A stretch of DNA of 64,000 nucleotides from Flavipsychrobacter sp. (GTDB lineage Bacteria > Bacteroidota > Bacteroidia > Chitinophagales > Chitinophagaceae): the NCBI GenBank assembly GCA_016786665.1, contig JAEUVZ010000030.1, forward strand, positions 24,469 through 88,468, given 5' to 3'. Positions 23,768-32,967 of this stretch are shown here, piece by piece. Made by a program: the position numbers and the translations under genes. Each line of letters starts with the position of its first letter. Position 1 is the stretch's first letter. The notes beneath the pieces are model-generated. The model saw only the letters and a program-made list of their open reading frames with translations, ran no database searches and had not been told where the DNA came from.

Positions 23768-25207
23768 ATGCTTCGTCTATTATTGGTGGTTTTTGCCTGC
23801 GTGGCTGCCACCCCCGCATATACTCAGTCGTCTGATGAATGGACATTGGAGCGGAGCGTGCAGTATGCGGTGCAGAATAACCTCACCATTAAGCAAAGTG
23901 AGCTGAATGCGCGCCTGGCTAAGTTTACCTTGCAGCAGAGCCAGCTGCAACAACTTCCTAACCTGAATGGCAGTGCCAATTATGGCCGGAGCTTTGGCCG
24001 CTCGGTAAACCCGGTTACCAACCAGTTTGAAGAATCGAACTACGACTTCCTGAGCCTGGGCGCTAATGCCAATGTATTACTGTTTGGATGGTTTCAGCAG
24101 CGCAACCTTATTAAGAGTAACAAATTTGGGCTGGAAGCCTCTAAGGCCGACCTGGACCAGATGAAGAATGATATATCGCTGAATGTTGCCAATGGTTTCC
24201 TGCGCGCGGTGCTGGCGAAAGAGCAGATACGCATCTTTGAGCGCCAGGTGGAACTATCGAAAGCGCAACTGGCGCAAACCGACGCGTTCGTGAAAGCAGG
24301 CAGGCTGCCGGAGCTGAACCTGGCCCAGTTGCAGGCCCAGGTGGCCAACGACAGCGCATCGCTGATAAACGCCATCGCGGGTTACAACTCGGCATTGATA
24401 GACATGCGCGCCCTACTGAACCTGGACTTTACGGTTCCCTTTGACATAACCGTACCGGAGGTGAAAGTGGGCGACCAACTGGCCCTGCAAAACATGAACC
24501 CGGGTATGATATATGAAGAGGCCCGCCGGAACTTTGGAAGCGTGAAAGGCGCCAAATATCGTGTAGACGCGGCCAGCAGCGCCTTTAAAGCCGCACAGGG
24601 CGGGCTATGGCCCAACCTGACCGTGGGCGGGCAACTGGGCAGCAACTGGGCCAGCTCTTACCGGGTAGTGGATGGATATACCGTAGGGGGCATTCAGCCC
24701 ACGGGGGCTTATACAATTGACTCGGTTAACCAGGTGATTTACCAGGTGTATCAACCTTCCGTTACGCCCCGGTTCATAGACGTTCCCCTGGGAAAGCAAC
24801 TGGATAATAACCTGCGCCAGACCGTAAGCCTCAACCTGAACATTCCCATCTTTAACGGTTGGCAGGCGCAGTACAACGTGCGGCAGAGCAAAATAAACTA
24901 CCTGCGCCAGCAACTTAACCTGGACCAGGCCGAACTGACCCTGAAGCAGAACGTATATGTGGCCTACAACGAGGCGGTAAACGCCGTTCAGAAGTATAAC
25001 GCGGCGGAGCGGGGGAATGCCGCCGCCCAACGCGCGCTGGAATTCGCCCGGCAGCGATATGAACTGGGCCTTATTAACACCGTAGAGTACCTGGTAACAC
25101 AAAACACCGCTAATACTTCAGCTTCTAATTTCGCGATTGCTAAATATGAGCTGATATTTAAATTAAAGGTGATCGATTATTATCTTGGGAAGGAATTGAA
25201 ACTATAA
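23768..25207 (+). CDS. TolC-family outer-membrane efflux protein
   Basis: A 479-residue outer-membrane channel protein. Signal peptide MLRLLLVVFACVAATPAYTQ; then two OEP repeats with long coiled-coil helices, for example ISLNVANGFLRAVLAKEQIR, and NVYVAYNEAVNAVQKYNAAE near the C-terminus, plus beta strands such as NVLLFGWFQQ. No membrane-fusion protein or RND/ABC pump gene is adjacent, so it is an orphan channel. The inositol monophosphatase gene follows after 7 nt. Confidence 0.93.
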   Translation: MLRLLLVVFACVAATPAYTQSSDEWTLERSVQYAVQNNLTIKQSELNARLAKFTLQQSQLQQLPNLNGSANYGRSFGRSVNPVTNQFEESNYDFLSLGANANVLLFGWFQQRNLIKSNKFGLEASKADLDQMKNDISLNVANGFLRAVLAKEQIRIFERQVELSKAQLAQTDAFVKAGRLPELNLAQLQAQVANDSASLINAIAGYNSALIDMRALLNLDFTVPFDITVPEVKVGDQLALQNMNPGMIYEEARRNFGSVKGAKYRVDAASSAFKAAQGGLWPNLTVGGQLGSNWASSYRVVDGYTVGGIQPTGAYTIDSVNQVIYQVYQPSVTPRFIDVPLGKQLDNNLRQTVSLNLNIPIFNGWQAQYNVRQSKINYLRQQLNLDQAELTLKQNVYVAYNEAVNAVQKYNAAERGNAAAQRALEFARQRYELGLINTVEYLVTQNTANTSASNFAIAKYELIFKLKVIDYYLGKELKL

Positions 25208-25214
25208 CAACACT

Positions 25215-25994
25215 ATGGCTGATCTTAAGGAGGTATTGCTGGAGGCTGTAAAAGAGGCGGGCGCTATCGTGCAAACGTACTTCCAGGGCCAGTTTACGAT
25301 AGAGAGCAAAGATGGTATCAACAACCTGGTGACGGAGGTAGACAAGCTTTCCGAAGACAAGATCATCACAACTATCAAGAAGTACTACCCGGACCACTCC
25401 ATCATCAGCGAGGAGTCGGGCGAGGAAAAACAAGACTCTGAATACCAGTGGATAATAGACCCGATAGACGGCACGGTGAATTTCGCTCATGGGATACCGC
25501 TGTGCTGCATCAGCATAGCGCTGAAGAAGGGTAACCACCTGCTGCTGGGTACTGTGTACAACCCCATGATGAACGAGTTGTTCTTTGCCGAGCAGGGCAA
25601 AGGCGCTACGCTGAATGGCCTGCCCATATCGGTATCGAAAAAATCTGATTTCCGGAAGGCGTGCCTGGTAACCGGTTTCCCCTACAAGTGGCCCGATGAA
25701 AGGGAACACCCTATAAAGGTGTTTGAGCGCTTTGTGCTGGAAGGGCTGCCCGTTCGCCGCCTGGGCTCCGCAGCCATAGACCTTTGCTGGGTAGCGTGTG
25801 GCCGGTTTGATGGTTTTTGGGAATATAACCTCAGCTCGTGGGATGTAGCGGCCGGCTACCTGATAGTAGAAGAGGCCGGTGGGCGCATCACGAACTTTGA
25901 CGGTGACGCCTACAGCGTGTTCGACAAGCAGACCCTGGCTACCAATGGCCTGATACACGAGGAAATGCTGCGGCTAATAAAGAACCGCGACTAG
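25215..25994 (+). CDS. suhB: Inositol monophosphatase family protein (SuhB-like)
   Basis: A 259-residue Mg-dependent, Li-sensitive phosphatase fold. Seen: the metal-site motif IISEESGEE, WIIDPIDGTVNFAHG, and WDVAAGYLIVEEAGG. It hydrolyses inositol-1-phosphate or related sugar phosphates; which one is not evident. It starts 7 nt after the TolC-like gene and is followed after 66 nt by thiL. Confidence 0.93.
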   Translation: MADLKEVLLEAVKEAGAIVQTYFQGQFTIESKDGINNLVTEVDKLSEDKIITTIKKYYPDHSIISEESGEEKQDSEYQWIIDPIDGTVNFAHGIPLCCISIALKKGNHLLLGTVYNPMMNELFFAEQGKGATLNGLPISVSKKSDFRKACLVTGFPYKWPDEREHPIKVFERFVLEGLPVRRLGSAAIDLCWVACGRFDGFWEYNLSSWDVAAGYLIVEEAGGRITNFDGDAYSVFDKQTLATNGLIHEEMLRLIKNRD

Positions 25995-26060
25995 TATTTA
26001 CCTTTTTGCTCCGCTTTTGCACATTCTTTGCGTTCTTTGCGTTTCAGAACAACAGCATCT

Positions 26061-27098
26061 ATGGAAGAACGTACGGAAATATCCTCTCTTGGCGAGTTTG
26101 GGCTAATAGACCGCCTGACCATGAACAACGAAACGGTGAACGCCGGCACTATATTGAGCGTGGGCGACGATGCCGCGGTAATAGATACTTTTGGCAAGCA
26201 GGTGGTGGTTTCTACCGATATGCTGGTGGAAGGGGTACACTTTGACCTGATGTACACCCCCCTGAAACACCTGGGTTACAAATCGGTAGCGGTAAACCTG
26301 TCCGACATCTACGCGATGAACGCCACACCTACCCAAATTACCATGTCGCTGGCTATCAGCAGCCGTTTTTCGGTGGAAGCCCTGGATGAGTTTTATGATG
26401 GGGTATATGCCGCCTGCGACCGCTACGGTGTAGACCTGGTGGGTGGAGATACTACCACGTCGCTCAAGGGGCTGGTCATCAGCGTGACGGCGATAGGGGA
26501 GGTAACCCCCGATACATTCGTGACCCGGAAAGATGCCCAGAAAGGAGACCTCATCTGCGTGTCGGGCGACCTCGGCTCGGCCTACCTGGGCCTGCAGCTG
26601 CTGGACCGGGAGCGACGTATATACCTGGAGCATCCGGGTGTGCAGCCCGACCTGGGAGACCGCGCTTACATAGTAGGCCGCCTGCTGAAGCCGGAACCTC
26701 GCGCCGACGTGATAGAATGGCTGAGAGAACAACAGGTAACCCCCACAGCCATGATAGATGTGAGCGACGGACTGAGCTCGGAAGTAATGCACATTTGCCG
26801 GCAGAGCAACCTGGGCGCGGTGCTGTATGAGGACAAACTGCCGATACACCAGGAAGCCCGCGAAATGGCTTATGAATTTAAACTGGACCCTACTACCTGC
26901 GCGCTGAGCGGAGGTGAAGATTACGAGCTGCTCTTCACCATAAAGCAGGAGGACTACGAGAAAATCAACACGCAGGAACTGTTCAGCGTCATCGGGTACA
27001 CTACCGAAGCATCGGAGGGGCTGCACCTGGTAACCAAGCAAGGCAACAAACACGCCCTGGTAGCGCAGGGATGGAACGCCTTTGAAGGTAAAAAATAG
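26061..27098 (+). CDS. thiL: Thiamine-monophosphate kinase
   Basis: A 345-residue enzyme making thiamine pyrophosphate from thiamine monophosphate. Seen: GDDAAVID, TDMLVEGVHFD, KSVAVNLSDIYAMNATP, VGGDTTTS, IDVSDGLSSEVMHI and ALSGGEDYELLFT, the AIR-synthase-like ATP and Mg motifs. ATG 26061 (MEERTEISSLGEFGLI) is chosen over the in-frame ATG at 26028, since family members begin near this motif. Confidence 0.95.
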   Translation: MEERTEISSLGEFGLIDRLTMNNETVNAGTILSVGDDAAVIDTFGKQVVVSTDMLVEGVHFDLMYTPLKHLGYKSVAVNLSDIYAMNATPTQITMSLAISSRFSVEALDEFYDGVYAACDRYGVDLVGGDTTTSLKGLVISVTAIGEVTPDTFVTRKDAQKGDLICVSGDLGSAYLGLQLLDRERRIYLEHPGVQPDLGDRAYIVGRLLKPEPRADVIEWLREQQVTPTAMIDVSDGLSSEVMHICRQSNLGAVLYEDKLPIHQEAREMAYEFKLDPTTCALSGGEDYELLFTIKQEDYEKINTQELFSVIGYTTEASEGLHLVTKQGNKHALVAQGWNAFEGKK

Positions 27099-27156
27099 CG
27101 TGATGCTATAATTGGTGAAGAATTTTTGTATTTTACAGCATAAATCAATTGAACGC

Positions 27157-27696
27157 ATGAAGTTTTGGAAGCATACGTTTGTCGCTATGGCTGCATTTGT
27201 AGGGATAGGGTCAACCGTTTTATATACCTCCTGTGAAAAAGACGGTTGCCTGGAGCTGCGGTGCCTGAATGGCGGCGCGTGTTCCGATGGTTTTTGCCGT
27301 TGCCCCTCCGGTTATGAAGGACCTACCTGCGAAACCCGCGTGGTAGACAAATTTCCCGGCCGCTATATGGGCGAAAACCGCTGTGTACAGGACACTACCG
27401 AGTATCCTAAGTTCATAGATACGGTGGATATATACCTGAGAGATTCGGTAACGCTGGCCGTGGTGCAGCGCAGCAACGCACAGGATACCTTCTTTGGCAA
27501 AGCAATGCCTATAGACAGCGACCTGGGTGTGGCCATCCGCACTATCGAATTCCCTGACGATTCTTCTACCGTCAACTTTGTGACTAAGGTGAGCGCGGAG
27601 CTGGATGAGGCGAAAAAGCGCCTTACCTTCTACACCCAGCGCACCAACCTGACAACAGGTGTGAAAGTGGATTGCAAATTCCTCGGGTTTAAATAA
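27157..27696 (+). CDS. EGF-like domain lipoprotein
   Basis: A 179-residue surface lipoprotein. The signal ends at VLYTSC (Cys26). A compact EGF-like module follows, with six cysteines (31, 36, 42, 47, 49, 58) in the order CLELRCLNGGAC, SDGFCRCPSGYEGPTC. The rest is a beta-rich domain beginning DKFPGRYMGE. EGF modules on lipoproteins are seen in several Bacteroidota; the ligand is unknown. The start at ATG 27157 is set by the signal peptide. A strong terminator follows. Confidence 0.8.
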   Translation: MKFWKHTFVAMAAFVGIGSTVLYTSCEKDGCLELRCLNGGACSDGFCRCPSGYEGPTCETRVVDKFPGRYMGENRCVQDTTEYPKFIDTVDIYLRDSVTLAVVQRSNAQDTFFGKAMPIDSDLGVAIRTIEFPDDSSTVNFVTKVSAELDEAKKRLTFYTQRTNLTTGVKVDCKFLGFK

Positions 27697-27718
27697 AGAA
27701 ACAGAACAATTTTTACAG

Positions 27719-27751
27719 GCCGTCTCCATAGCATTTGGGGACGGCTTTTTT
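27719..27751 (+). terminator. Intrinsic terminator after the EGF-like gene
   Basis: GCCGTCTCC (27719-27727) pairs with GGGGACGGC (27737-27745), followed by a six-T run. Confidence 0.85.
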
Positions 27752-27788
27752 GCAGGCCTCTGCCGTGCCGGGCATCGCCGAAAATCAG

Positions 27789-27796
27789 TAGATTTG
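27789..27796 (+). promoter_or_regulatory. -7 box TAGATTTG adjacent to the gldA start
   Basis: Exact TAnnTTTG, 4 nt before ATG 27801. Confidence 0.45.
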
Positions 27797-27800
27797 CCAC

Positions 27801-28706
27801 ATGTCTATCAAGGTATCTTCCCTTACAAAAATATACGGAACGCAGAAGGCGGTTGATAATATCTCCTTCGAGCTAAAGAAAGGTGAAATAGTAGGTTTCC
27901 TGGGGCCGAACGGCGCGGGGAAGTCTACAACCATGAAGATGATAACGGGGTATATACCGCCCACCATGGGTGCCGCAGAAGTGTGTGGCTTCGATATACA
28001 GAAGTCGCCCATGGAGGTACGCAAGCGGGTGGGGTACCTGCCGGAAGCCAATCCCCTGTACTACGATATGTATGTACGCGAGTACCTGGCCTTTACCGCC
28101 AGCATTCACCGCCTGGGGAAGAATGCGAAAGTACGTATAGAAGAGATGATAGCACTCACCGGCCTGGGTAAAGAAGCGCACAAAAAAATAGGAACCCTTT
28201 CCAAAGGGTACAAGCAGCGGGTGGGCCTGGCACAAGCCATGCTCCACGACCCCGAAGTGCTGATACTGGATGAGCCCACATCGGGCCTGGACCCCAACCA
28301 GATAATAGAGATACGCGACCTGATACTGAAGATAGGCCGCGAGAAGACCGTGCTGCTTTCCACCCACATAATGCAGGAAGTGCAGGCCATGTGCAGCCGG
28401 GTTATCATTATCAGCAGTGGTAAGGTAGTGGCCGATGACGCCATTGCAAACCTGAAGCAGGTAAATACGGAGGGGTCGCTGGTGGTGGGCTTTGAAAAAG
28501 AAGTAAGCGACCAACTGCTGCACCAGCTGAAACTCGCCAGTTCCTTTAAGAAGGCCGGTGACAAGCAATACATACTGGCTACGGAAAAGCCCGAAGAACT
28601 CCGTAAAGAACTGATGCAGTGGGCACTGGCCAACGACATCAGCATCGCCTCTATGAAAGCTGAAGAGCGGTCGCTGGAAGATGTATTCCGAACGCTGACG
28701 AACTAG
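27801..28706 (+). CDS. gldA: ABC transporter ATP-binding protein, GldA-like
   Basis: A 301-residue ATPase. Walker A GPNGAGKST (about 37-45), Q-loop region YLPEANPLYYDM, signature LSKGYKQRVGLAQA (Lys instead of the second Gly), Walker B VLILDEPTSGLDPNQ, and H-loop STHIMQEV. Length, the SKGYKQR form and the C-terminal regulatory extension match the gliding-motility protein GldA, which works with GldF and GldG. Neither partner is in the window, so motility is not proven; a generic ABC-2-type exporter is the alternative. A DUF1653 gene follows after 17 nt. Confidence 0.85.
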   Translation: MSIKVSSLTKIYGTQKAVDNISFELKKGEIVGFLGPNGAGKSTTMKMITGYIPPTMGAAEVCGFDIQKSPMEVRKRVGYLPEANPLYYDMYVREYLAFTASIHRLGKNAKVRIEEMIALTGLGKEAHKKIGTLSKGYKQRVGLAQAMLHDPEVLILDEPTSGLDPNQIIEIRDLILKIGREKTVLLSTHIMQEVQAMCSRVIIISSGKVVADDAIANLKQVNTEGSLVVGFEKEVSDQLLHQLKLASSFKKAGDKQYILATEKPEELRKELMQWALANDISIASMKAEERSLEDVFRTLTN

Positions 28707-28723
28707 TAGCCAAGAAGATAGCC

Positions 28724-29035
28724 ATGCAGCTCATTCCCGGTTTTTACTATCATTACAAGCACGTACCCGAACGTGGAGTGCATCACTACGCCTACGAGGT
28801 GCTGGGCGCAGGTAGCCATACCGAAAAGGAACAGACATCGCCCGACAAATACGTGGCGGTATACCGGCCGCTCTACGAAAGCAGCTATGGCAATGAGATG
28901 TATGCTATACGCCCCCTGGCCATGTTCCTGGAGCAGGTAGAGGTGAACGGAGAACAGGTGCCCCGTTTCCGGAAGATAGAGGATGAATCGGTTATAGCGG
29001 AACTGGAACGCATCCGCAACCGCATGTATCCATAA
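28724..29035 (+). CDS. DUF1653 domain protein
   Basis: A 103-residue protein. DUF1653 features: PGFYYHYK, YEVLGAGSHTEKEQTSPDKY, VAVYRPLYES, RPLAMFLEQVEVNGEQVPRF. These domains have an SH3-like barrel of unknown function. It follows the GldA-like gene closely on the same strand and is convergent with the next gene. Confidence 0.88.
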   Translation: MQLIPGFYYHYKHVPERGVHHYAYEVLGAGSHTEKEQTSPDKYVAVYRPLYESSYGNEMYAIRPLAMFLEQVEVNGEQVPRFRKIEDESVIAELERIRNRMYP

Positions 29036-29044
29036 AGAGTAGCG

Positions 29045-29554
29045 CTACCGGCACTTTATGCTGCCTAATATCTGCTGGAAGCCCCGTTTGTTCTTTTTCC
29101 GGTCTTCGTCGGCTTCCTGCGGATTGAGCATGACCATATTGCCGCAGCCCCGGTAGACTATAATACTGCCAGAGAACGGAAGCCCCAGGTAAGAGACGGT
29201 GTACGTCACCTTACGGGCGGTGTACGCTCCAATAATCGCATCGGTGGTATCCGGCCCCCATTTGAAATCTTTTCCTTCGCTCATGCTGGCCGAGTTTTCC
29301 GCGTTCTGCATACAGAGCTGTAGAAAGGCATTGAGGTCTGCATCTACACCCAGATATATAAAGGATATGATGCCGCTTTCGTTATCCCCTTGTTTCTCGC
29401 AAGAGAAGTAGATTGCGTTCTTTTCGGGCTGCACATCAGTGATGCCCCAGCCTTTGGGTATCTTAAAGGTAATACCCATTTGGTCGTACCGGTCCTGGCC
29501 GTGGAGGGCGGTGGTAGATATAACAATGGCCAGGAAGAGGAGCAGGTGTTTCAT
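29045..29554 (-). CDS. Secreted PsbP-like uncharacterised protein
   Basis: A 169-residue exported protein: signal peptide MKHLLLFLAIVISTTALHG. The mature part starts DRYDQMGITFKIPKGWGITD, similar in style to PsbP/DUF1795-type proteins whose first strand reads fxIpxgW. Three Cys are scattered. The assignment is structural and weak; function unknown. Confidence 0.6.
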   Translation of the reverse strand: MKHLLLFLAIVISTTALHGQDRYDQMGITFKIPKGWGITDVQPEKNAIYFSCEKQGDNESGIISFIYLGVDADLNAFLQLCMQNAENSASMSEGKDFKWGPDTTDAIIGAYTARKVTYTVSYLGLPFSGSIIVYRGCGNMVMLNPQEADEDRKKNKRGFQQILGSIKCR

Positions 29555-29610
29555 ACACGCATGGCTTTAGCGGGTGTTGCTAAAGTTACCACACATCCGG
29601 CAAAAGCGGC

Positions 29611-30591
29611 TTAGTAAACGGCGTCTTTTTCGAGGTATTGGCTTACATACTCGTATATGCCTTGTTCCAGTGTATAGAAAGGCCGATCGTACCCGGTAGC
29701 CAGGAATTTCTTCATGTCGGCACGGGTAAAGTACTGGTATTTGTCGCGGATGTCTTCCGGCGTATCTATAAAGGTGATGGTTTCCTGCATCTTTAGTGTA
29801 TCGAACACGGCCGATACCAGGTCGTGAAACGTGCGAGCCCTGCCGGTGCCTATATTGTACAGCCCGGAAGAAGGACAGGCCATCAGCAGCCATACGCACA
29901 TGCGCGCTACATCTTTTACATAGATAAAGTCACGCTTCTGCCCGCCATCCTCAAAGTCGGGGTGGTGAGAGCGGAACAGCTTCACTTCGCCTTTTTCCTT
30001 TATCTGCCGGTAGGCGTGCAGTATTACAGAAGCCATGCGCCCCTTGTGGTACTCATTGGGCCCAAAGACGTTAAAGAACTTTACCCCATACCAGTTGGGC
30101 GGGTTGCTTTCCTGTTGCAGGGCCCATGCGTCAAAGTCATTTTTAGACTGCCCGTAGGGATTGAGCGGCTGTAGCTGCGGTACTATTTCGTGGCTGTCGG
30201 TATAGCCCAGTTCACCGCCGCCATAGGTGGCGGCAGAAGAGGCGTAGAGCAGGGGAATATTATCGCGGGTGCATAGTTCCCATACTTTCTTGGAGTACTC
30301 CAGGTTCCATTTACGGTGTACCTCATAGTCCATTTCGGTAGTATCGGTACGTGCGCCCAGGTGGAATACGGCATCAACAGAGCCGGGATTGGCGGCATAC
30401 CAATCAAAGAACTCTTCCCGGTCTATTTTGGCCAGGAACTTTTTGTTTTCCAGGTTCCGGAACTTGCGTTCGTCCGAAAAATTATCAACCAGGATAAGAT
30501 TTTCAAATCCTACCTGGTTGAGGTATCCTGTAAGGTAGCTGCCTATGAAACCGGCAGCCCCTGTAACTACAATATTGTGGTGTATATGCAC
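29611..30591 (-). CDS. hldD: ADP-L-glycero-D-manno-heptose 6-epimerase
   Basis: A 326-residue NAD(P)-dependent short-chain dehydrogenase/epimerase that makes the heptose donor for the LPS inner core. Seen: Rossmann motif VTGAAGFIGS, HLGARTDTTEMD, catalytic SSAATYGGG with YGQSK (Ser, Tyr, Lys), VKFFNVFGPNEYHKG, and the family-specific DGGQKRDFIYVKD. Preceded by 21 nt from the His-rich membrane peptide gene on the same strand, so probably co-transcribed. Confidence 0.95.
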   Translation of the reverse strand: MHIHHNIVVTGAAGFIGSYLTGYLNQVGFENLILVDNFSDERKFRNLENKKFLAKIDREEFFDWYAANPGSVDAVFHLGARTDTTEMDYEVHRKWNLEYSKKVWELCTRDNIPLLYASSAATYGGGELGYTDSHEIVPQLQPLNPYGQSKNDFDAWALQQESNPPNWYGVKFFNVFGPNEYHKGRMASVILHAYRQIKEKGEVKLFRSHHPDFEDGGQKRDFIYVKDVARMCVWLLMACPSSGLYNIGTGRARTFHDLVSAVFDTLKMQETITFIDTPEDIRDKYQYFTRADMKKFLATGYDRPFYTLEQGIYEYVSQYLEKDAVY

Positions 30592-30612
30592 TAGTGTACT
30601 GAAATGCTAATC

Positions 30613-30921
30613 TTAGTGGTGCTCAGCGGGAGCGTGCGCCGCGGAGTCGTGTCCTTCAGCAGCAGGTGCGTGGTGTACCGCATCGGCATGCCCACCTTCC
30701 ATCTTCGCATCGCCATGCCCGGCAGCTGGGGCTGCAGAGTGTGCCGCATCGTGACCGCCATCATCGTGGCTCATCACGCTAACGAAATTGATGGCCGCAA
30801 TAAACAGGAACGCCAATAGCAAAATGAACCAGAAAGACGCCGAAAAAGCCGTCTTTGATTTCGAAATATCTATTTGCGGGCCTTCGTGGTGATGTTCTTC
30901 GTGATGTGCTTCGTGCGACAT
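30613..30921 (-). CDS. Histidine-rich single-pass membrane peptide
   Basis: A 102-residue protein with an N-terminal His/Glu cluster (MSHEAHHEEHHHEG), one transmembrane helix (about 28-49, FWFILLLAFLFIAAINF), and a long His/Ala/Gly-rich tail (GHGDAKMEGGHAD, AVHHAPAAEGHD, ending EHH). I count 17 His in 102 residues, on both sides of the membrane. Metal binding or buffering is plausible but unproven. First gene of a probable operon with hldD. Confidence 0.7.
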   Translation of the reverse strand: MSHEAHHEEHHHEGPQIDISKSKTAFSASFWFILLLAFLFIAAINFVSVMSHDDGGHDAAHSAAPAAGHGDAKMEGGHADAVHHAPAAEGHDSAAHAPAEHH

Positions 30922-30951
30922 GTTGACGTAAATTTAAATGTATTGTGTTTG

Positions 30952-30959
30952 CAAAAATA
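30952..30959 (-). promoter_or_regulatory. -7 box TATTTTTG for the His-rich/hldD operon
   Basis: Exact TAnnTTTG on the minus strand, 30 nt upstream of ATG 30921. Confidence 0.5.
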
Positions 30960-31038
30960 GAAATTTGAACCGATTTCCCTAAGCAGGCGATAGATAAATA
31001 TTTATCTCAAGAGAGCTTCCCTGCCTGTGGCGCTTGCC

Positions 31039-31566
31039 TTACGTTTTTGGTTTCGGGGGTTCCATTACGGCGCCGCACTTCTCGCAGGTTCGTTTATCGG
31101 CATCTGAGTAGAAGCGCTCCATCACCGGGGGCAGCTGCTTCACAATGTCTGTAAGCTCAAAATACTCTTCATAGAGCTTTTCATCGCATTGCTCGCAAAA
31201 CCACATAAAGCCATCCATTTCCTTGCCCTGGCGCACCTTTTCTATCACCAGCCCTACGGTATCGGGGCCGCGCTGGGGTGAGTGCGGGGTTTTGGGGGGC
31301 AGCAGGAACATATCGCCCTGCTTCAGCTCTATATCCACCGCTTTGCCTTCGTCTATTATCTTTACTACTACATCGCCTTCCAGTTGGTAAAAGAGCTCTT
31401 CACTTTCGTTGTAGTGGTAATCTTTGCGGCTGTTGGGCCCTCCTACTACCATTACAATAAAGTTCTCCACGTCCTTGTATACCTGCTGGTTGCCTACCGG
31501 TGGCTTCAGTAGATGACGGTGTTCGTCTATCCACTTATTGAGGTTAAAAGCTTTAGCGATTGCCAT
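31039..31566 (-). CDS. nbaC: 3-hydroxyanthranilate 3,4-dioxygenase
   Basis: Cupin dioxygenase converting 3-hydroxyanthranilate to 2-amino-3-carboxymuconate semialdehyde, on the kynurenine route to NAD or in tryptophan degradation; 175 residues. Seen: Fe ligands His51, Glu57 and His95 (DYHYNESEELFY, PPKTPHSP), plus the rubredoxin-like site of bacterial enzymes (Cys124, Cys127, Cys161, Cys164). No other kynurenine-pathway genes are nearby. It is the last in a run of minus-strand genes (CorC-like, gmk). Confidence 0.95.
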   Translation of the reverse strand: MAIAKAFNLNKWIDEHRHLLKPPVGNQQVYKDVENFIVMVVGGPNSRKDYHYNESEELFYQLEGDVVVKIIDEGKAVDIELKQGDMFLLPPKTPHSPQRGPDTVGLVIEKVRQGKEMDGFMWFCEQCDEKLYEEYFELTDIVKQLPPVMERFYSDADKRTCEKCGAVMEPPKPKT

Positions 31567-31635
31567 AAGTCAAAAAAATTAGTTTCTATATGTAGTATGC
31601 CGTCGGCCTTCGGTAGCACTCACCAAGCGCCGGCC

Positions 31636-32901
31636 CTAGCGTAGTACCTTTATTTTTACCGTTTCTATCCGGGTATCGCTCACCAGGAGGATGTCAAACT
31701 CGTGGCGGTCTATAATAATGCGCTCCTTTATTTTGGGTATGGTTTCGTGGTTGGCGATAATATAGCCGGAAAGCGTTTCCGATTCGTCGGTAGGGAAATG
31801 GAAGCCGTACTTCTCATTCAGGTATTCCACCTCCATACGTCCGGAGAAGATGAACTCATTTTCCGATATCTGCTGTTCCACATACTCCTCTACGTCATAC
31901 TCGTCGTTTATGTCGCCAAAAATCTCTTCCAGCACGTCTTCCATGGTAACTATCCCCGCGGTACCGCCAAACTCGTCTATAACCCATGCAATGCTTTTGC
32001 GCTCGCGGGTGAACTGGTTCATGAGGTCTACGGCACTCATTGCCTCCGGTATGGCCGAAATGGTATGCAAAATATCCTTTACAGACTGCGGCTTGCGGTA
32101 GAGGTCTATCTGGTGCAGGTACCCTACGATATTATCGATAGAGCCATCGTACACTACAATTTTGGAAAGCTTTGTTTTGATGAATTTCTCCCGTGCCTGT
32201 AGGATGGGGGTGTTTAGCTCTATGGCGATCACCTCGTTTCTCGGCACCATGCACTTGCGGATTTTTACGTTCACCAGGTCCAGGGCGTTTTCAAAGAGCT
32301 CGGTATTCACCTCTGTCGGGTCTGCCGACTCGTGTCCGTGGAGGCTCTGCCGCACAAATGTATCCATGTTCACCCTGCTGAAGACTTGCTGGTTATCGCG
32401 CATGCGTACATTGAACAGATGCTTGAGGATAAACTCTGAAATGGAAACAAACAGGGTAGCGATAGGGCTCAGCAATTTATTGAGCAACCATAGTACCGGG
32501 CTGAAGAACGACAGGAACTGCTCCGATTTGGCCCGGAATATAGCTTTGGGCAGCAGGTATGCAAAAATGAGGAGTATGAGCGTGGCCACCAGTGTATCGA
32601 GCACCAGCCGCAGATAGGGATGTTTGTAAGGTTTTATCAGTTCGCTCAGGAGGCCTTCGGTGAGCGATGTCATAAGGAAACCGTAGATAACCAGGGCGAT
32701 ATTTAAACCCACCAGGCAAGTACCGATGAACTCGGACGAGCGCTCCATGAACCGGGCTATGATGCGCGCGGTAAACGAGCCTTGCTTTTTCCGCAGTTCT
32801 ATATTCAGCTTGTTGGCGGAGGTGAACGCTATTTCCGTTCCCGCGAAAAAACCGATAAAAACGATGCAGGTGATTATATACCAAATAAGGTTAGTATCCA
32901 T
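31636..32901 (-). CDS. CorC/HlyC-type CBS-domain membrane protein
   Basis: A 421-residue protein: DUF21/CNNM transmembrane domain (about 1-170, four hydrophobic stretches), a pair of CBS domains (about 195-325, with MVPRNEVIAIE and VIDEFGGTAGIVTMEDVLEEIFGD), and a C-terminal CorC_HlyC domain (about 335-421). Homologues are implicated in Mg/Co export; GldE of gliding bacteria belongs to the same family. ATG 32901 is preferred over TTG 32934. Confidence 0.92.
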   Translation of the reverse strand: MDTNLIWYIITCIVFIGFFAGTEIAFTSANKLNIELRKKQGSFTARIIARFMERSSEFIGTCLVGLNIALVIYGFLMTSLTEGLLSELIKPYKHPYLRLVLDTLVATLILLIFAYLLPKAIFRAKSEQFLSFFSPVLWLLNKLLSPIATLFVSISEFILKHLFNVRMRDNQQVFSRVNMDTFVRQSLHGHESADPTEVNTELFENALDLVNVKIRKCMVPRNEVIAIELNTPILQAREKFIKTKLSKIVVYDGSIDNIVGYLHQIDLYRKPQSVKDILHTISAIPEAMSAVDLMNQFTRERKSIAWVIDEFGGTAGIVTMEDVLEEIFGDINDEYDVEEYVEQQISENEFIFSGRMEVEYLNEKYGFHFPTDESETLSGYIIANHETIPKIKERIIIDRHEFDILLVSDTRIETVKIKVLR

Positions 32902-32967
32902 ATGCGTTTCCAAAGATAATAAAAGGTATTCCAATTACAGCGGGGTGAGTGGTGCCGGTTGCCGGTA

